DNA from: Lucinisca nassula
Taxonomy: Eukaryota > Mollusca > Bivalvia > Lucinida > Lucinidae
Reading direction: 5' to 3'
Assembly: GCA_963580285.1 (NCBI GenBank)
Contig: OY757016.1
Location: forward strand, 46,931,228-46,995,227
Length of the DNA: 64,000 bases
Part shown: positions 1 to 9,139 of the stretch, in pieces
Layout: the number at the start of each line of letters is the position of its first letter
Position numbering within the stretch: the first letter of the stretch is position 1
Translations under genes and position numbers: made by a program
The notes under the pieces: generated by a model
The model's input: only the letters and a program-made list of their open reading frames with translations
Database searches by the model: none
Told to the model about the DNA's origin: nothing

Positions 1-480
1 AACAAAAGCAAGATAATGGAGTCATCATACAACATCCATTGCCAGAAGTAAAGCAAAAAACCTGGCTATAGACAGTACACTGGTGTGAAATAGTCACACT
101 GACATGCTTAGACTAGCTTCTAGTCGGATATCATATTTTAAAGTTAATAAGTAATATTCTTCTACCCCTTATTTGATCTTGGGAAGATATACTCTGACTA
201 AAATGCCAGTTTGCCTTATCATTTGTTGTTCGGTAAGGGGTACAGAAAGGCAATAAACATTTCATGACTGTAGCTGTAATCAATCATTTACCAAGGATCT
301 TGCGAGGTAAAATTCGCATTGTACTAGACCTTGGTGTCTGAGACAAGATTAAAGTCTAACAAGGTTCCATATTTGATAAAAACACACATGAAGGTTGGTA
401 ACTGGTAAATATGACATCAAGGTCTAGTAGCTAGACTATGACATGCTATCTACGGCAGACAGCCAGACAGCTGCTTTCCT
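1..480. other. No gene seen
   Basis: AT-rich sequence with no ORF of interest, no RNA gene and no repeat that I recognise elsewhere in the window. Confidence 0.5.
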
Positions 481-600
481 ATCCTACGCAGGAATCTCTC
501 TGCATGCCCAAAGGACATCAAGGCAACAGCATACAAGTCACTAGTTAGACCTAAACTAGAATATGCTGCCACCCCCTGGGACCCCTACAAACAAACTAGT
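481..600 (+). pseudogene. LINE reverse transcriptase C-terminal fragment
   Basis: Reading the + strand from 481 gives a short stretch containing 'ILRRNLSACPKDIKATAYKS' followed by LVRPKLEYAATPWDPY. This is the post-palm region of CR1/Jockey-type non-LTR retrotransposon reverse transcriptases. It aligns closely with the equivalent part of the minus-strand LINE at 13374-13901 (FLRRNLHQCPQDVKETAYRG, then LVRPILEYGSCIWDP). Similarity stops at about position 600, so only about 40 codons survive and nothing functional remains. Known: this region follows the catalytic palm in these enzymes. Inferred: a dead fragment older than the neighbouring LTR element. Confidence 0.75.
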
Positions 601-1139
601 CCAGTTCAATCGCAATCTTCCGCTCACATCGTCTATCTTACTGATCATATGCATATTGGAAATGAAAAAAAGGGAGGTTGGTAAAACCTAGTATTCCTTG
701 AATTTCTCGAATCAAGGTCTGCTTTATTAAGGAAATTTCGTAATCCCGGATCGTTTTGTTATTGACGAAGAGCTCTGTGTGAATGATCCATGTCCCTGTC
801 TTGAGATAGATATAAGAGCTTTATTTGTTTAACCGTCATTCATGAAGGCTTACAAAAGTATTTAGGCTGATGAAATATATATATTGGATTTTTCAAGTAC
901 GGCAACTTGGATTTTTTTAAGTACGGCAACTTGGAAAAAAATGCTGAATTAACTGTACGGTTACTTGCGTCACAAAATTGCAAATTTGGAAACTACTGAC
1001 ACCATTTTGACATCGTTTGGAAGGAAAGGCCGTGGTTATTATCATGTTTGGTTTCATCACATAGGGATCAATTATAATGCTAGTGCTGATCGTAAATCAA
1101 TCTATTTTTGCATGAAACAGATGGAGATGTGAAATCTAC
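601..1139. other. No gene; 5' flank of the LTR retrotransposon
   Basis: AT-rich. Two tandem 'aagtacggcaacttgga' units lie near 895-935. The last five bases before the element are TCTAC; no matching duplication follows the 3' LTR. Confidence 0.5.
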
Positions 1140-1637
1140 TGTTACGAGATGGAATAGGAAACCTCTCTGGTGCTTATGCACATCTAAATTATTTTAGTAG
1201 ATATATGGTAGGGCGGTGTGAGTGAAATATTTTGGGTGAAATATGGTACGCAAACTATGCGGCTCCATGAACAAGTCATGCACATATCATACGATGTATG
1301 CATGAGTGGTTTATAGAGAGCTGTTTTTACAATACAGGGGGCCGCTAAAAGGCTGAGTTCTATAGAATTTGCCTAAAAATCGCCAACCGCCAAATTGTGC
1401 CATATATGATTTTTATTCCCGTCACGTGTTGTGTGGGTGTTCGTTTTGACAGGAGTCATGTCATTGATTATAGGGTCGTTTCATCAATTTTTCCTATGGG
1501 AAATATACTATTTGAACGCAAATCCATTGTCTACTCGATTTTTGCTATCTAGCTTTGTTTGTGGCCGGTATCTCCACTTCCCCACGAACAAAGCAAGGTA
1601 ATACGAGTAGGCATGATTTTCCGGTAGTATTCATAGA

Positions 1638-1645
1638 TATATAAA
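1638..1645 (+). promoter_or_regulatory. Candidate LTR TATA box
   Basis: TATATAAA about 400 bp upstream of an AATAAA at 2050, an arrangement that would give a U3/R boundary near 1670. A second candidate, TATAAA, is at 3362-3367. Sequence alone does not decide between them. Confidence 0.45.
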
Positions 1646-1850
1646 CCCTGAAAAAAAAAGCGGACACCTTAGCAGCAGGTCAAGTTGTAAAGAGTAAACA
1701 CAACATTGTGACGGGGAAATAGAAAGTATATTGAAAGGTATGTTTAATCTATGTTTAGTATTATTTTTGTATGAACATGCTTGTAGGTTTTGGAGGGGTT
1801 TACTTCTAGTATACCCCAACTTTCTGAAGCCTATTCTGAATTCACTATTG

Positions 1851-2013
1851 AGGCCTGTAGTGATTAGGCTACTAGCTTTGCCAGCTAGACGTCGCAGGAT
1901 CGATCCCAGGCTTCTCCAGTAGTAGAATGAGTCTTTCTAAGTGAGGTCCTGTCTCATGCTGACCCTAGATGTTGGTGAGACGTAAAGTTTGGACACCCGC
2001 TCATTCTAGATTC
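1851..2013 (+). repeat. tRNA-type SINE captured inside the LTR (also 9851-10013)
   Basis: Aligns with the SINE C copies at 36683-36845 and 50047-50205. The clearest matches are the B-box region 'GTCGCAGGATCGATCCC', GGCTTCTCCAG, ATGAGTCTTT, GAGGTCC, and the tail GTTGGTG(A/G)GACGTAAA followed by CACTC-like sequence. It is more diverged than those copies, and it lies in both LTRs at the same offset, so it transposes with the element. Confidence 0.8.
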
Positions 2014-2049
2014 ATTTAGGCTTTTAGACCCCTTTTGTAGAATGTAATT

Positions 2050-2055
2050 AATAAA
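2050..2055 (+). terminator. Candidate LTR polyadenylation signal
   Basis: AATAAA within 'TAATTAATAAACGCCGGG'. If the TATA box at 1638 is used, this lies in R where an LTR poly(A) signal is expected. Confidence 0.45.
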
Positions 2056-2429
2056 CGCCGGGTCACTTGTTTGATCCATGACTTGTGACTGGCTGTGGTT
2101 AGAAAACCGTGGTTCCGTCCCAATATGATATTAGGTGTAGAGGGGACGTAAACTTAAGACGGGTTTAACCACATCTTCATCATCAGGGCAAACTCATACA
2201 AGAGCCTGTTGGGTTATCCGTGATGATGAACCGTAATGAATTTTATTTTACAAGCATGTTCACGTTGATTAGAAATAATTTTGTTCAAGAAGAATTACGA
2301 GTTCATTTTGTAATGATGCCGTTTTTGTCTGATAACTCAGTTTGTGCATGTATGTACATATAAAGAACGTGATGATGATAAGTGGGAGTATTTGGTCGCC
2401 ACACGTCATAACGGCCTGAGCGGCGGGGA

Positions 2430-2437
2430 TGACGTCA
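2430..2437. promoter_or_regulatory. CRE-like palindrome TGACGTCA in the LTR
   Basis: A perfect 8-bp CREB/ATF-type site. The same octamer occurs in the leader (4210-4217) and the ORF (7503-7510). TGACGT half-sites are frequent through the leader. Function is inferred. Confidence 0.4.
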
Positions 2438-3536
2438 GCTGCGTCATCGGCGTCGCGAGGACGGTTGTGACGGGGTGCCTACCAAATAGAGAGAATTTAC
2501 GGCAAACAGTGTTGGCCCATATGAGACACTAACAAATGTTGTAGATTATAGATGAAAATCTTCTGTTGTAGTTTCTATCTGTTATTAATGTATTGAATTT
2601 GTGAAAAGCTATATTTGTGAGCCGTGTCGCGGAGAAGGATATGAAATAGAGATTGTTATGTTTCCTGTAATTGGCGGCTGACCAGGTAGCGCAAAGGCGT
2701 GGTCTGTTCAATTGCCTCTTACTTGTGATAATGTAGTGAGCACAAATTTGATGAGTATTATGCTCAGTAGTAGTGAGCATTAATTGATTTCTGTAGTGCT
2801 CAGTAAGGAACCATGAACTTTGAGTATTATTGTGTCAAGCGCTGGGTGCTGATAATTTGATGCACAGTCAAGTTGAGTTCTGCTGTACGGTTATTTGTCG
2901 CATGCACTAATCAGCCTGTATGTCTGGTCGGCGCATGCGCAATAACGGTATATGCATGAACATATTTTTACTTCTCCGGGAGGGGGATCATGATATAGCA
3001 TGTATGTTTTGTGACTCGTTTCTAGTCCCGTTATCGTAATTTGCAGGCATAACAATGTGTGACCTGCTGCTCCCTGCTTCATAGCAGCAGGTACTGGTAC
3101 GACGCTAGGCGTTAGGGTCCAGCAAGGGCGGACAGACCGCCGTAATCAGCGCCTACCAGGATAGAAGCAGATTCTTCTAAATCATTGTTCGTTGTAAACA
3201 AATGTGATCAGGGAAGAGGTCAACTTACCTTATTTGGACGATCACTAAACGTTTGATCAGCAAACGTGATCGCTAATCCTAGGATAATCAATTATGTTGA
3301 TAGACTAGTTTTACTAGTTCGCGAGAAGAAGTGTCACGCGAGTGGGGGATTCACCCAAAGTTATAAACTGGCCAGTCGCGTTTTGTGTTGTTTCTTTTTT
3401 TGTTTTTCTTGTTGTTTTTGTTGTTTGCTTCTGTAGGTATTCACGTCACCCGTTCCGAGCACAGAACAGTGTTTTGCCTTCGGAGCGGACGTCGTGAGTT
3501 GGCTACAGAAGCAACAATTTGTGATGTTTTGTGTTA

Positions 3537-3610
3537 GTAAGTGTTGTATGTAGATACTGTAAATAATTCATGTCAATCATTTAACATCTTTCTTGTGCCT
3601 TACCCCACAG
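3537..3610 (+). other. Possible 74-bp intron in the LTR (also 11537-11610)
   Basis: Starts with a consensus donor GTAAGT and ends with a pyrimidine-rich stretch and CCCCACAG. Both LTRs retain it, so any splicing must spare the genomic RNA that is copied. Alternatively a chance match. Confidence 0.35.
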
Positions 3611-3695
3611 CTGCCCGTACACCTGTCAGAGATCACGCTCGGTTGTCTTGTCAGCATGGGGGTTTGCGGGACGCCGTAAACCCACATGTAACATT

Positions 3696-3713
3696 TGGTG
3701 TCAGAAGTGGGAT
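3696..3713 (+). promoter_or_regulatory. Primer binding site, tRNA-Leu type
   Basis: TGGTGTCAGAAGTGGGAT, starting 2 nt after the LTR. It is complementary to the 3' end of animal tRNA-Leu including CCA. Confidence 0.85.
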
Positions 3714-4423
3714 TTTGATCTCTGGCTGGTGTTCCCGGCTGTGGAACAGCACATTGATACTCTGAATCATCAATTTAAAAAAAAAAAAAATGTATTGACA
3801 GCCACATTTAGAAATTAACTTGAATCTTCCTTCCTGCGTTGATGAAGTGCGAAACCCATGTATTCAACTGAATGGATACTGACAAGTCGATAATTTCTGA
3901 GCAGGAAGGCAAGGCAAACCCCACTTTTTCTTGGTAACGAAAAATTTAAGTAGACCCCACTTAATTGTGTTACCTGACATTCTACTAAGTTAAATTGGAG
4001 CTACTAATTGATCTTACCCACACATGGTTCTGACGTAGTGACGTTAACAATTTACTGACGTTGACATAACGGTAGCGTTAATATTTACGCAGTGGCTTGA
4101 GGTTAGGTATGACGTGATAGAAACATTAATGGTGACTTGTTATGATCGGAGTTTTGTAATGTGATAAAACTTCGGATTGTAGCATTTTACTGTAAACGTC
4201 GTCAGTTTATGACGTCATATTAGACTACCAGTACGCAACGTCATACTGTGCTGAAAGCATTTGACATTTCAAATCGCGTGTGCTTTAATAACTAACGTTT
4301 TAGTTAGATTAACGCGTATAACACATATCTTAACGTTTTAGTTAAGCCCATTCAATCATCACTGATCATAACTGATCAGTTTATAGTGGTTTTGATAGTA
4401 ACGTGAGATTTACGTTATCAATA
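3714..4423 (+). other. Retrotransposon leader
   Basis: AT-rich untranslated leader with a poly(A) run near 3777 and many TGACGT motifs. The gag-pol frame is closed by an in-frame TGA at 4373, so the first usable ATG downstream is 4424. Confidence 0.7.
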
Positions 4424-7400
4424 ATGGAGCGTTTAATGCAAATGGGAAAGGACTTAGGTTATGAGGGGAAGGAGTTACAAGGTTTTGTTAAAGAGCAGCA
4501 GGATATTGAGCGGGCAGAAAGGCAAGAGCAAAGGGATTTAGAAAGGTTAAGGTCTGAAGAAAAGGAAAAGGAAAGGGTACATGAACTAGCTAAGTTAGAG
4601 GAAAAGGAAAAGGAAAGGGCACATGAACTAGCTATGTTGAATGTTAATAAGGAACTTGAAATAGCACGCATCAAGACTGAAAGGGAGGCAAAAGAGATTA
4701 GTGAGGCCCATTTAGAAAAAATAAAACATGGGTTTGAGCTACAGCACCAAGAATTAAGGAATCAGTTAGAAATGCAGAGAGCGAAGCTCGAGCTAGAATT
4801 TGAAAAGCAAAAAGCTGAGAAGGTGGCGCATGCCCGGGATCCTAAGTTACCTTATTTTGAAGAGGGTAAAGATAAAATGGATAGTTATTTATCTAGGTTT
4901 GAGAAATATGCTACGGCTAATAAATGGGATAAGAGTGTTTGGGCCGCGTATTTAAGTGCATTGCTCAAAGGGCGCGCACTTGATGTATATGACCGGTTGT
5001 CAAATGAGGATGCGGCGGATTATGAAAAGTTAAAGGACGCTTTATTAAAGAATTTTGACATGACAGAGCGCGGATTTAGGAAACAGTTTCGTTATAGTAG
5101 GCCCGAGAAATCAGAAACGTTCATACAGTTCAGTAGTAGACTGAGAAGTTATTTAGAAAAATGGCTTAATATGGCAAAGATAGAAAAATCTTTTCCGGCT
5201 GTCTGTGATTTCATGGCAAGGGATCAGTTCCTGGAGTCATGTAATAGAGAACTGTATGTGCATCTGAAGCCAAAACAGTTTGGTAATTTAGATGAAATGG
5301 CTAGGGAGGCAGATTTGTTTGCAGAAGCGCGCGGGGGCGTATATAGTTGCATTAATAAGGGGCAACGCGATAATAGAGGCGCAGCGCAGGGTAAACAGGA
5401 CAAAGTTGACTCGAACAAACCGAGTGGTAGACCGGATATCAAGTGTAGCATATGTGGTAAGGGGCATTTAACAATTAAATGTTTTAAGAACCCCGACAGG
5501 AAACAATTGTATAGCGCAGAGGTAGGAGCAACTGGAGTTGGGGATAGCGGTGTTAAAGAAAATTTTAACACGCGCGTAGAGACTCAAGGTTCTCAGGTTA
5601 AGAATGAGAATACGCAGAATGTAGGTCGTGGTTATACACGTGGTCGTGGTAATTTTAGAGGGTCTTTTCGCGGACGCGGTAAAAATAATAGCACACCACG
5701 TGGCGCAGCACACCAAGTTAGTTTTTGTCAAACGGAAGTAACTAGGAAAGGTGATGAGATTGGAAGTATTTTTGAAAATAAGGTTGGTGATCCTTTGATT
5801 TCGGATAGGGAGGAGTGTAGTAAGGAAACTAGGGAAGGTGTCTGTTACTTCTTAAAGGCAAGGTTACCGACGGCACAAGGATTGGTTAATAATAAAAAGG
5901 TGGTTGTATTAAGAGATACTGGGTGTACAGGCTGTGTCGTTCGGAGAAGTTTGGTTTCGGATAGTCAGTTAATAGGGAAGGAATCAAATGTTACGTTGAT
6001 TGATGAATCCACACAAAGGTATCCTTTGGCAATGATTGACATTGATTGTCCTTTTTTTACTGGGAAAACTGAAGCTTTGTGTATGGATGATACGTTGTAC
6101 GATTTGGTTATCGGTAACATTGATGGATCAAAACTTCCTGATATGTCTCATTTCTCAGCTGCGGCTGTAACTAGGTCTCAAACTAGGCAGGATGAGAAGC
6201 CTTACAGAAAACTTAAGGTTCCCGATCAGATCATTAACGATGACAAGGAGGCTTTCAAGCAAGCTCAGGTTGATGATCCAACTTTGGAAAACATCAGGAA
6301 AAGGGTTGTATCTGGGAACAAGACTGTGAGTCGTGGTTTAAACCGAGGTGAAACTAGGTTTATTGAGAAAAAAGGGTTGGCATATAGGGAGTTCACCAAG
6401 GGTAACAAAGTCTCTTTCCAACTTGTGGTCCCTCAAAGTTTCCGAGGAAAGGTGTTGAAACTGGCTCATGAAACGCTTATGTCTGGACATATGGGTATTA
6501 GGAAGACATTGGATAGAGTTGTAACTGAGTTTTACTGGCCCGGTATTTGCGGTGATGTCGCTAGATTTTGTAAATCTTGTGATATTTGTCAGAGAACTAT
6601 TCAGAAAGGTCGGGTCACTAAAGTACCTCTAGGAAAAATGCCATTGATTGATACGCCATTTAAGAGGGTGGCAGTGGACATAGTTGGTCCAATTGAGCCT
6701 CGATCTGATAGGAAATCTCGGTATATTTTAACCATGATAGATTATGCGACAAGGTATCCAGAGGCGATAGCTTTACCGAGTATTGAGACGGAACGTGTCG
6801 CGGAAGCGCTTATTGAAATGTTTAGTAGGGTTGGCATTCCTGATGAAATGTTGACTGATTGTGGATCACAGTTTACTGCTGAGGTAATGAAGGAAGTCAG
6901 CAGACTTCTTTCTCTTCAACAGTTAACGTGTAGTCCGAGACACCCAATTTGCAACGGACTGATAGAGCGTTTCCACGCTACGTTAAAGCAGATGTTACGT
7001 CGCATGTGTGCTGAACGTCCAAAAGATTGGGATAAATATCTTCCAGCCTTATTATTTGCGGTAAGGGAAGTCCCACAAGAGTCTTTAGGATACTCCCCTT
7101 TTGAGTTGTTATATGGACGTAACGTCAGAGGTCCAATGGCAATATTAAGAGAATTATGGGCTGAAGAGGTACGCGATGAGCAAGTTCTTTCGACGTATCA
7201 ATACGTTATTGAGCTTAGGGAACGGTTAGAGCAGACATGCAAATTAGCGCGTGATAATTTAAAGAAGGTTCAGATTAAGCAGAAAGCTTATTATGATAAA
7301 GGCGCGAGGTCGCGTAAATTTGACGTCGGCGACAAAGTACTGTTGTTACTACCGACAGACAGTAATAAATTATTGCTTCAATGGAAAGGTCCTTATGAAG

Positions 7401-9022
7401 TTGTTGAGGTAGTGAACAGAATGGATTATAAGATTGACGTCAATGGAAATGTTAACACATATCACGCTAACATACTGAAGCAATATGTGGAACGTCAAAA
7501 TGTGACGTCACATTGCTTGCTATCTGTAGAGTCCACTCAGTCAACTGAAAATGATGACGTTGACGAATTCTCATTGGAAGATTGCGCTTTTCCTACTGCA
7601 AAGCAACCAGAGACGTTTAAGGACGTCAATATTTCAGAAATGTTAACGCAGGATCAGCGTAAAGAAATAGAGACGTTGATTAAAGAATACCCGGACGTAC
7701 TGTCCAGTGTACCAGGACGAACTGACCAAATAGAACACGACATAAAGTTGCTGACGACGGAACCAGTGAGGTCAAAAGGTTATGCCATACCATATAAAGT
7801 ACGGGATGTAATGGAAAAGGAAATTCAAGATATGTTAGATTTAGGAGTTATTGAGCCATCAATATCTCCATATTCATCCCCTGTAGTACTTGTCCCTAAA
7901 AAAGATGGTTCGGTGCGGTTCTGCATTGACTTCCGTAAACTTAATAAAGTGACGGAGTTCGATGCAGAACCAATGCCAAATATGGAGGAGGTTATAAATA
8001 GAATGTCGGGGCACAAATACTTTAGCAAATTAGATTTGTCAAAAGGTTATTGGCAGGTAAAAATGACGTCTAAGGCAAAACCCCTAACTGCGTTCGAAAC
8101 CCCCAAAGGCTTGTTTCAATTCAAAACTATGCCCTTCGGTTTGGTAAACTCAGGAGCAACATTTTGCAGGTTGATGAGAAAGATTCTGTCCGAACTTTCT
8201 AACGTTGATAGCTTCGTCGATGATATGTGGATCTTTACCGAAACTTGGAAAGACCACTTGACGTCATTACGTGAAGTTTTAGATAGACTCAGGACAGCCA
8301 AGTTGACGGCAAAACCTTCCAAGTGTATGATTGGGTATAGCAGTATCGAATGTCTTGGTCACAGTGTAGCTGCTCAGTCAGTAAGACCGCAAGAAGACAA
8401 GATACAAGCTATAAAGGATGCTCCTCGACCTTCTACTAAGAGACAAATAAAGTCATTTCTTGGGTTGGCTGGTTTCTACCGCCGTTTCATTCCAAATTTC
8501 TCATCTATCGCTTCCCCTTTGACGGATTTAACTAAGAAAAGTAGACCAAACAAGATCACAGACTGGCAGGACCATCATGAAAAGGCTTTTCAGACCCTGA
8601 AGAATAGACTCACGTCTAGTCCTATTCTTCGTCTTCCTATCTTTCATGATGGGAATCCGTTCATACTCCGGACGGACGCTTCTGATGTTGGTATAGGAGC
8701 CGTTTTGCTCCAAGAATTTGAAGGGGAAGGACGACTTCCCATTGCTTATGCCAGCAAGAAACTTTTGCCTCGTGAGAAAAACTATTCTGTAATAGAGAAG
8801 GAATGTTTGGCTATTATCTGGGGTGTTGAGAAATTTCGCAAGTATCTTTACGGAGTAGAATTCCTGCTTGAGACAGACCACAAGCCCTTGTCGTATATGC
8901 AAACAGCAAAAGTTCTCAATCCTCGAATCATGCGTTGGGCAATGAAACTACAGCCGTATAGATTTCGGATTGTTGCAATTCGGGGCCAAGAAAATTTGGG
9001 GGCAGACTACCTTAGTAGGTAA
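4424..9022 (+). CDS. Gag-Pol polyprotein, Gmr1-like (Gag-PR-INT-RT-RNase H)
   Basis: 1532 codons in one frame with no frameshift or stop. The ATG at 4424 has A at -3 and G at +4; the frame is also open a little upstream from a GTG at 4403, which is unlikely to be used. Residues about 10-130 are charged, heptad-rich coiled coil, then a Gag capsid-like region. A zinc knuckle lies at 341-353 (CSICGKGHLTIKC, spacing CX2CX3HX4C) and an RG-rich stretch follows. Protease active site is D498-T-G in LRDTGCTG. Integrase has H682/H689/C716/C719, then D752, D812, E848 (DD35E) and a WKGPYEV C-terminal module at 987. Reverse transcriptase has LPKKDG/CIDFRKLN-type motifs and FVDD (D1266, D1267) in place of YxDD. 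RNase H has D1418 in TDAS and ends ADYLSR. Every catalytic residue I could place is present, so the protein is probably functional. Confidence 0.95.
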   Translation: MERLMQMGKDLGYEGKELQGFVKEQQDIERAERQEQRDLERLRSEEKEKERVHELAKLEEKEKERAHELAMLNVNKELEIARIKTEREAKEISEAHLEKIKHGFELQHQELRNQLEMQRAKLELEFEKQKAEKVAHARDPKLPYFEEGKDKMDSYLSRFEKYATANKWDKSVWAAYLSALLKGRALDVYDRLSNEDAADYEKLKDALLKNFDMTERGFRKQFRYSRPEKSETFIQFSSRLRSYLEKWLNMAKIEKSFPAVCDFMARDQFLESCNRELYVHLKPKQFGNLDEMAREADLFAEARGGVYSCINKGQRDNRGAAQGKQDKVDSNKPSGRPDIKCSICGKGHLTIKCFKNPDRKQLYSAEVGATGVGDSGVKENFNTRVETQGSQVKNENTQNVGRGYTRGRGNFRGSFRGRGKNNSTPRGAAHQVSFCQTEVTRKGDEIGSIFENKVGDPLISDREECSKETREGVCYFLKARLPTAQGLVNNKKVVVLRDTGCTGCVVRRSLVSDSQLIGKESNVTLIDESTQRYPLAMIDIDCPFFTGKTEALCMDDTLYDLVIGNIDGSKLPDMSHFSAAAVTRSQTRQDEKPYRKLKVPDQIINDDKEAFKQAQVDDPTLENIRKRVVSGNKTVSRGLNRGETRFIEKKGLAYREFTKGNKVSFQLVVPQSFRGKVLKLAHETLMSGHMGIRKTLDRVVTEFYWPGICGDVARFCKSCDICQRTIQKGRVTKVPLGKMPLIDTPFKRVAVDIVGPIEPRSDRKSRYILTMIDYATRYPEAIALPSIETERVAEALIEMFSRVGIPDEMLTDCGSQFTAEVMKEVSRLLSLQQLTCSPRHPICNGLIERFHATLKQMLRRMCAERPKDWDKYLPALLFAVREVPQESLGYSPFELLYGRNVRGPMAILRELWAEEVRDEQVLSTYQYVIELRERLEQTCKLARDNLKKVQIKQKAYYDKGARSRKFDVGDKVLLLLPTDSNKLLLQWKGPYEVVEVVNRMDYKIDVNGNVNTYHANILKQYVERQNVTSHCLLSVESTQSTENDDVDEFSLEDCAFPTAKQPETFKDVNISEMLTQDQRKEIETLIKEYPDVLSSVPGRTDQIEHDIKLLTTEPVRSKGYAIPYKVRDVMEKEIQDMLDLGVIEPSISPYSSPVVLVPKKDGSVRFCIDFRKLNKVTEFDAEPMPNMEEVINRMSGHKYFSKLDLSKGYWQVKMTSKAKPLTAFETPKGLFQFKTMPFGLVNSGATFCRLMRKILSELSNVDSFVDDMWIFTETWKDHLTSLREVLDRLRTAKLTAKPSKCMIGYSSIECLGHSVAAQSVRPQEDKIQAIKDAPRPSTKRQIKSFLGLAGFYRRFIPNFSSIASPLTDLTKKSRPNKITDWQDHHEKAFQTLKNRLTSSPILRLPIFHDGNPFILRTDASDVGIGAVLLQEFEGEGRLPIAYASKKLLPREKNYSVIEKECLAIIWGVEKFRKYLYGVEFLLETDHKPLSYMQTAKVLNPRIMRWAMKLQPYRFRIVAIRGQENLGADYLSR

Positions 9023-9124
9023 TTCTTCGCACGGTTGTTGTGTAAATAGCTGTCTTGTTTAGATAGGTTCATCCTATTCCATCTCTGTACACAAGGAAAA
9101 AACATTTCTGATTGTTTTTTCTCC

Positions 9125-9135
9125 AAAAGGGGAAA
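9125..9135 (+). promoter_or_regulatory. Polypurine tract
   Basis: AAAAGGGGAAA ends 4 nt before the 3' LTR, where plus-strand priming is expected. Confidence 0.75.
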
Positions 9136-9139
9136 CCTT

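Larger units (their letters stand above)
1140..3693 (+). repeat. 5' LTR, 2554 bp
   Basis: Begins TGTTAC and ends GTAACA, a perfect 6-bp terminal inverted repeat of the TG...CA type; only TT separates it from the primer binding site. It repeats at 9140-11685. At 2.5 kb it is long for a Gypsy element. Small ORFs inside it (up to about 90 codons) resemble nothing and are probably chance. A SINE-like segment (1851-2013) accounts for part of the length. Confidence 0.95.

Noticed and set aside
1631..3765. Small ORFs inside the LTRs as accessory genes
   Set aside because: They are at most 89 codons, resemble nothing known and overlap on both strands. LTR duplication alone explains their conservation between the two copies.
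4459..8902. Minus-strand ORFs inside gag-pol
   Set aside because: Shadows of the plus-strand frame; none shows a recognisable motif.
9023..9139. Envelope gene in the LTR element
   Set aside because: Only 117 bp lie between the RNase H stop and the 3' LTR, so there is no room for an env ORF.
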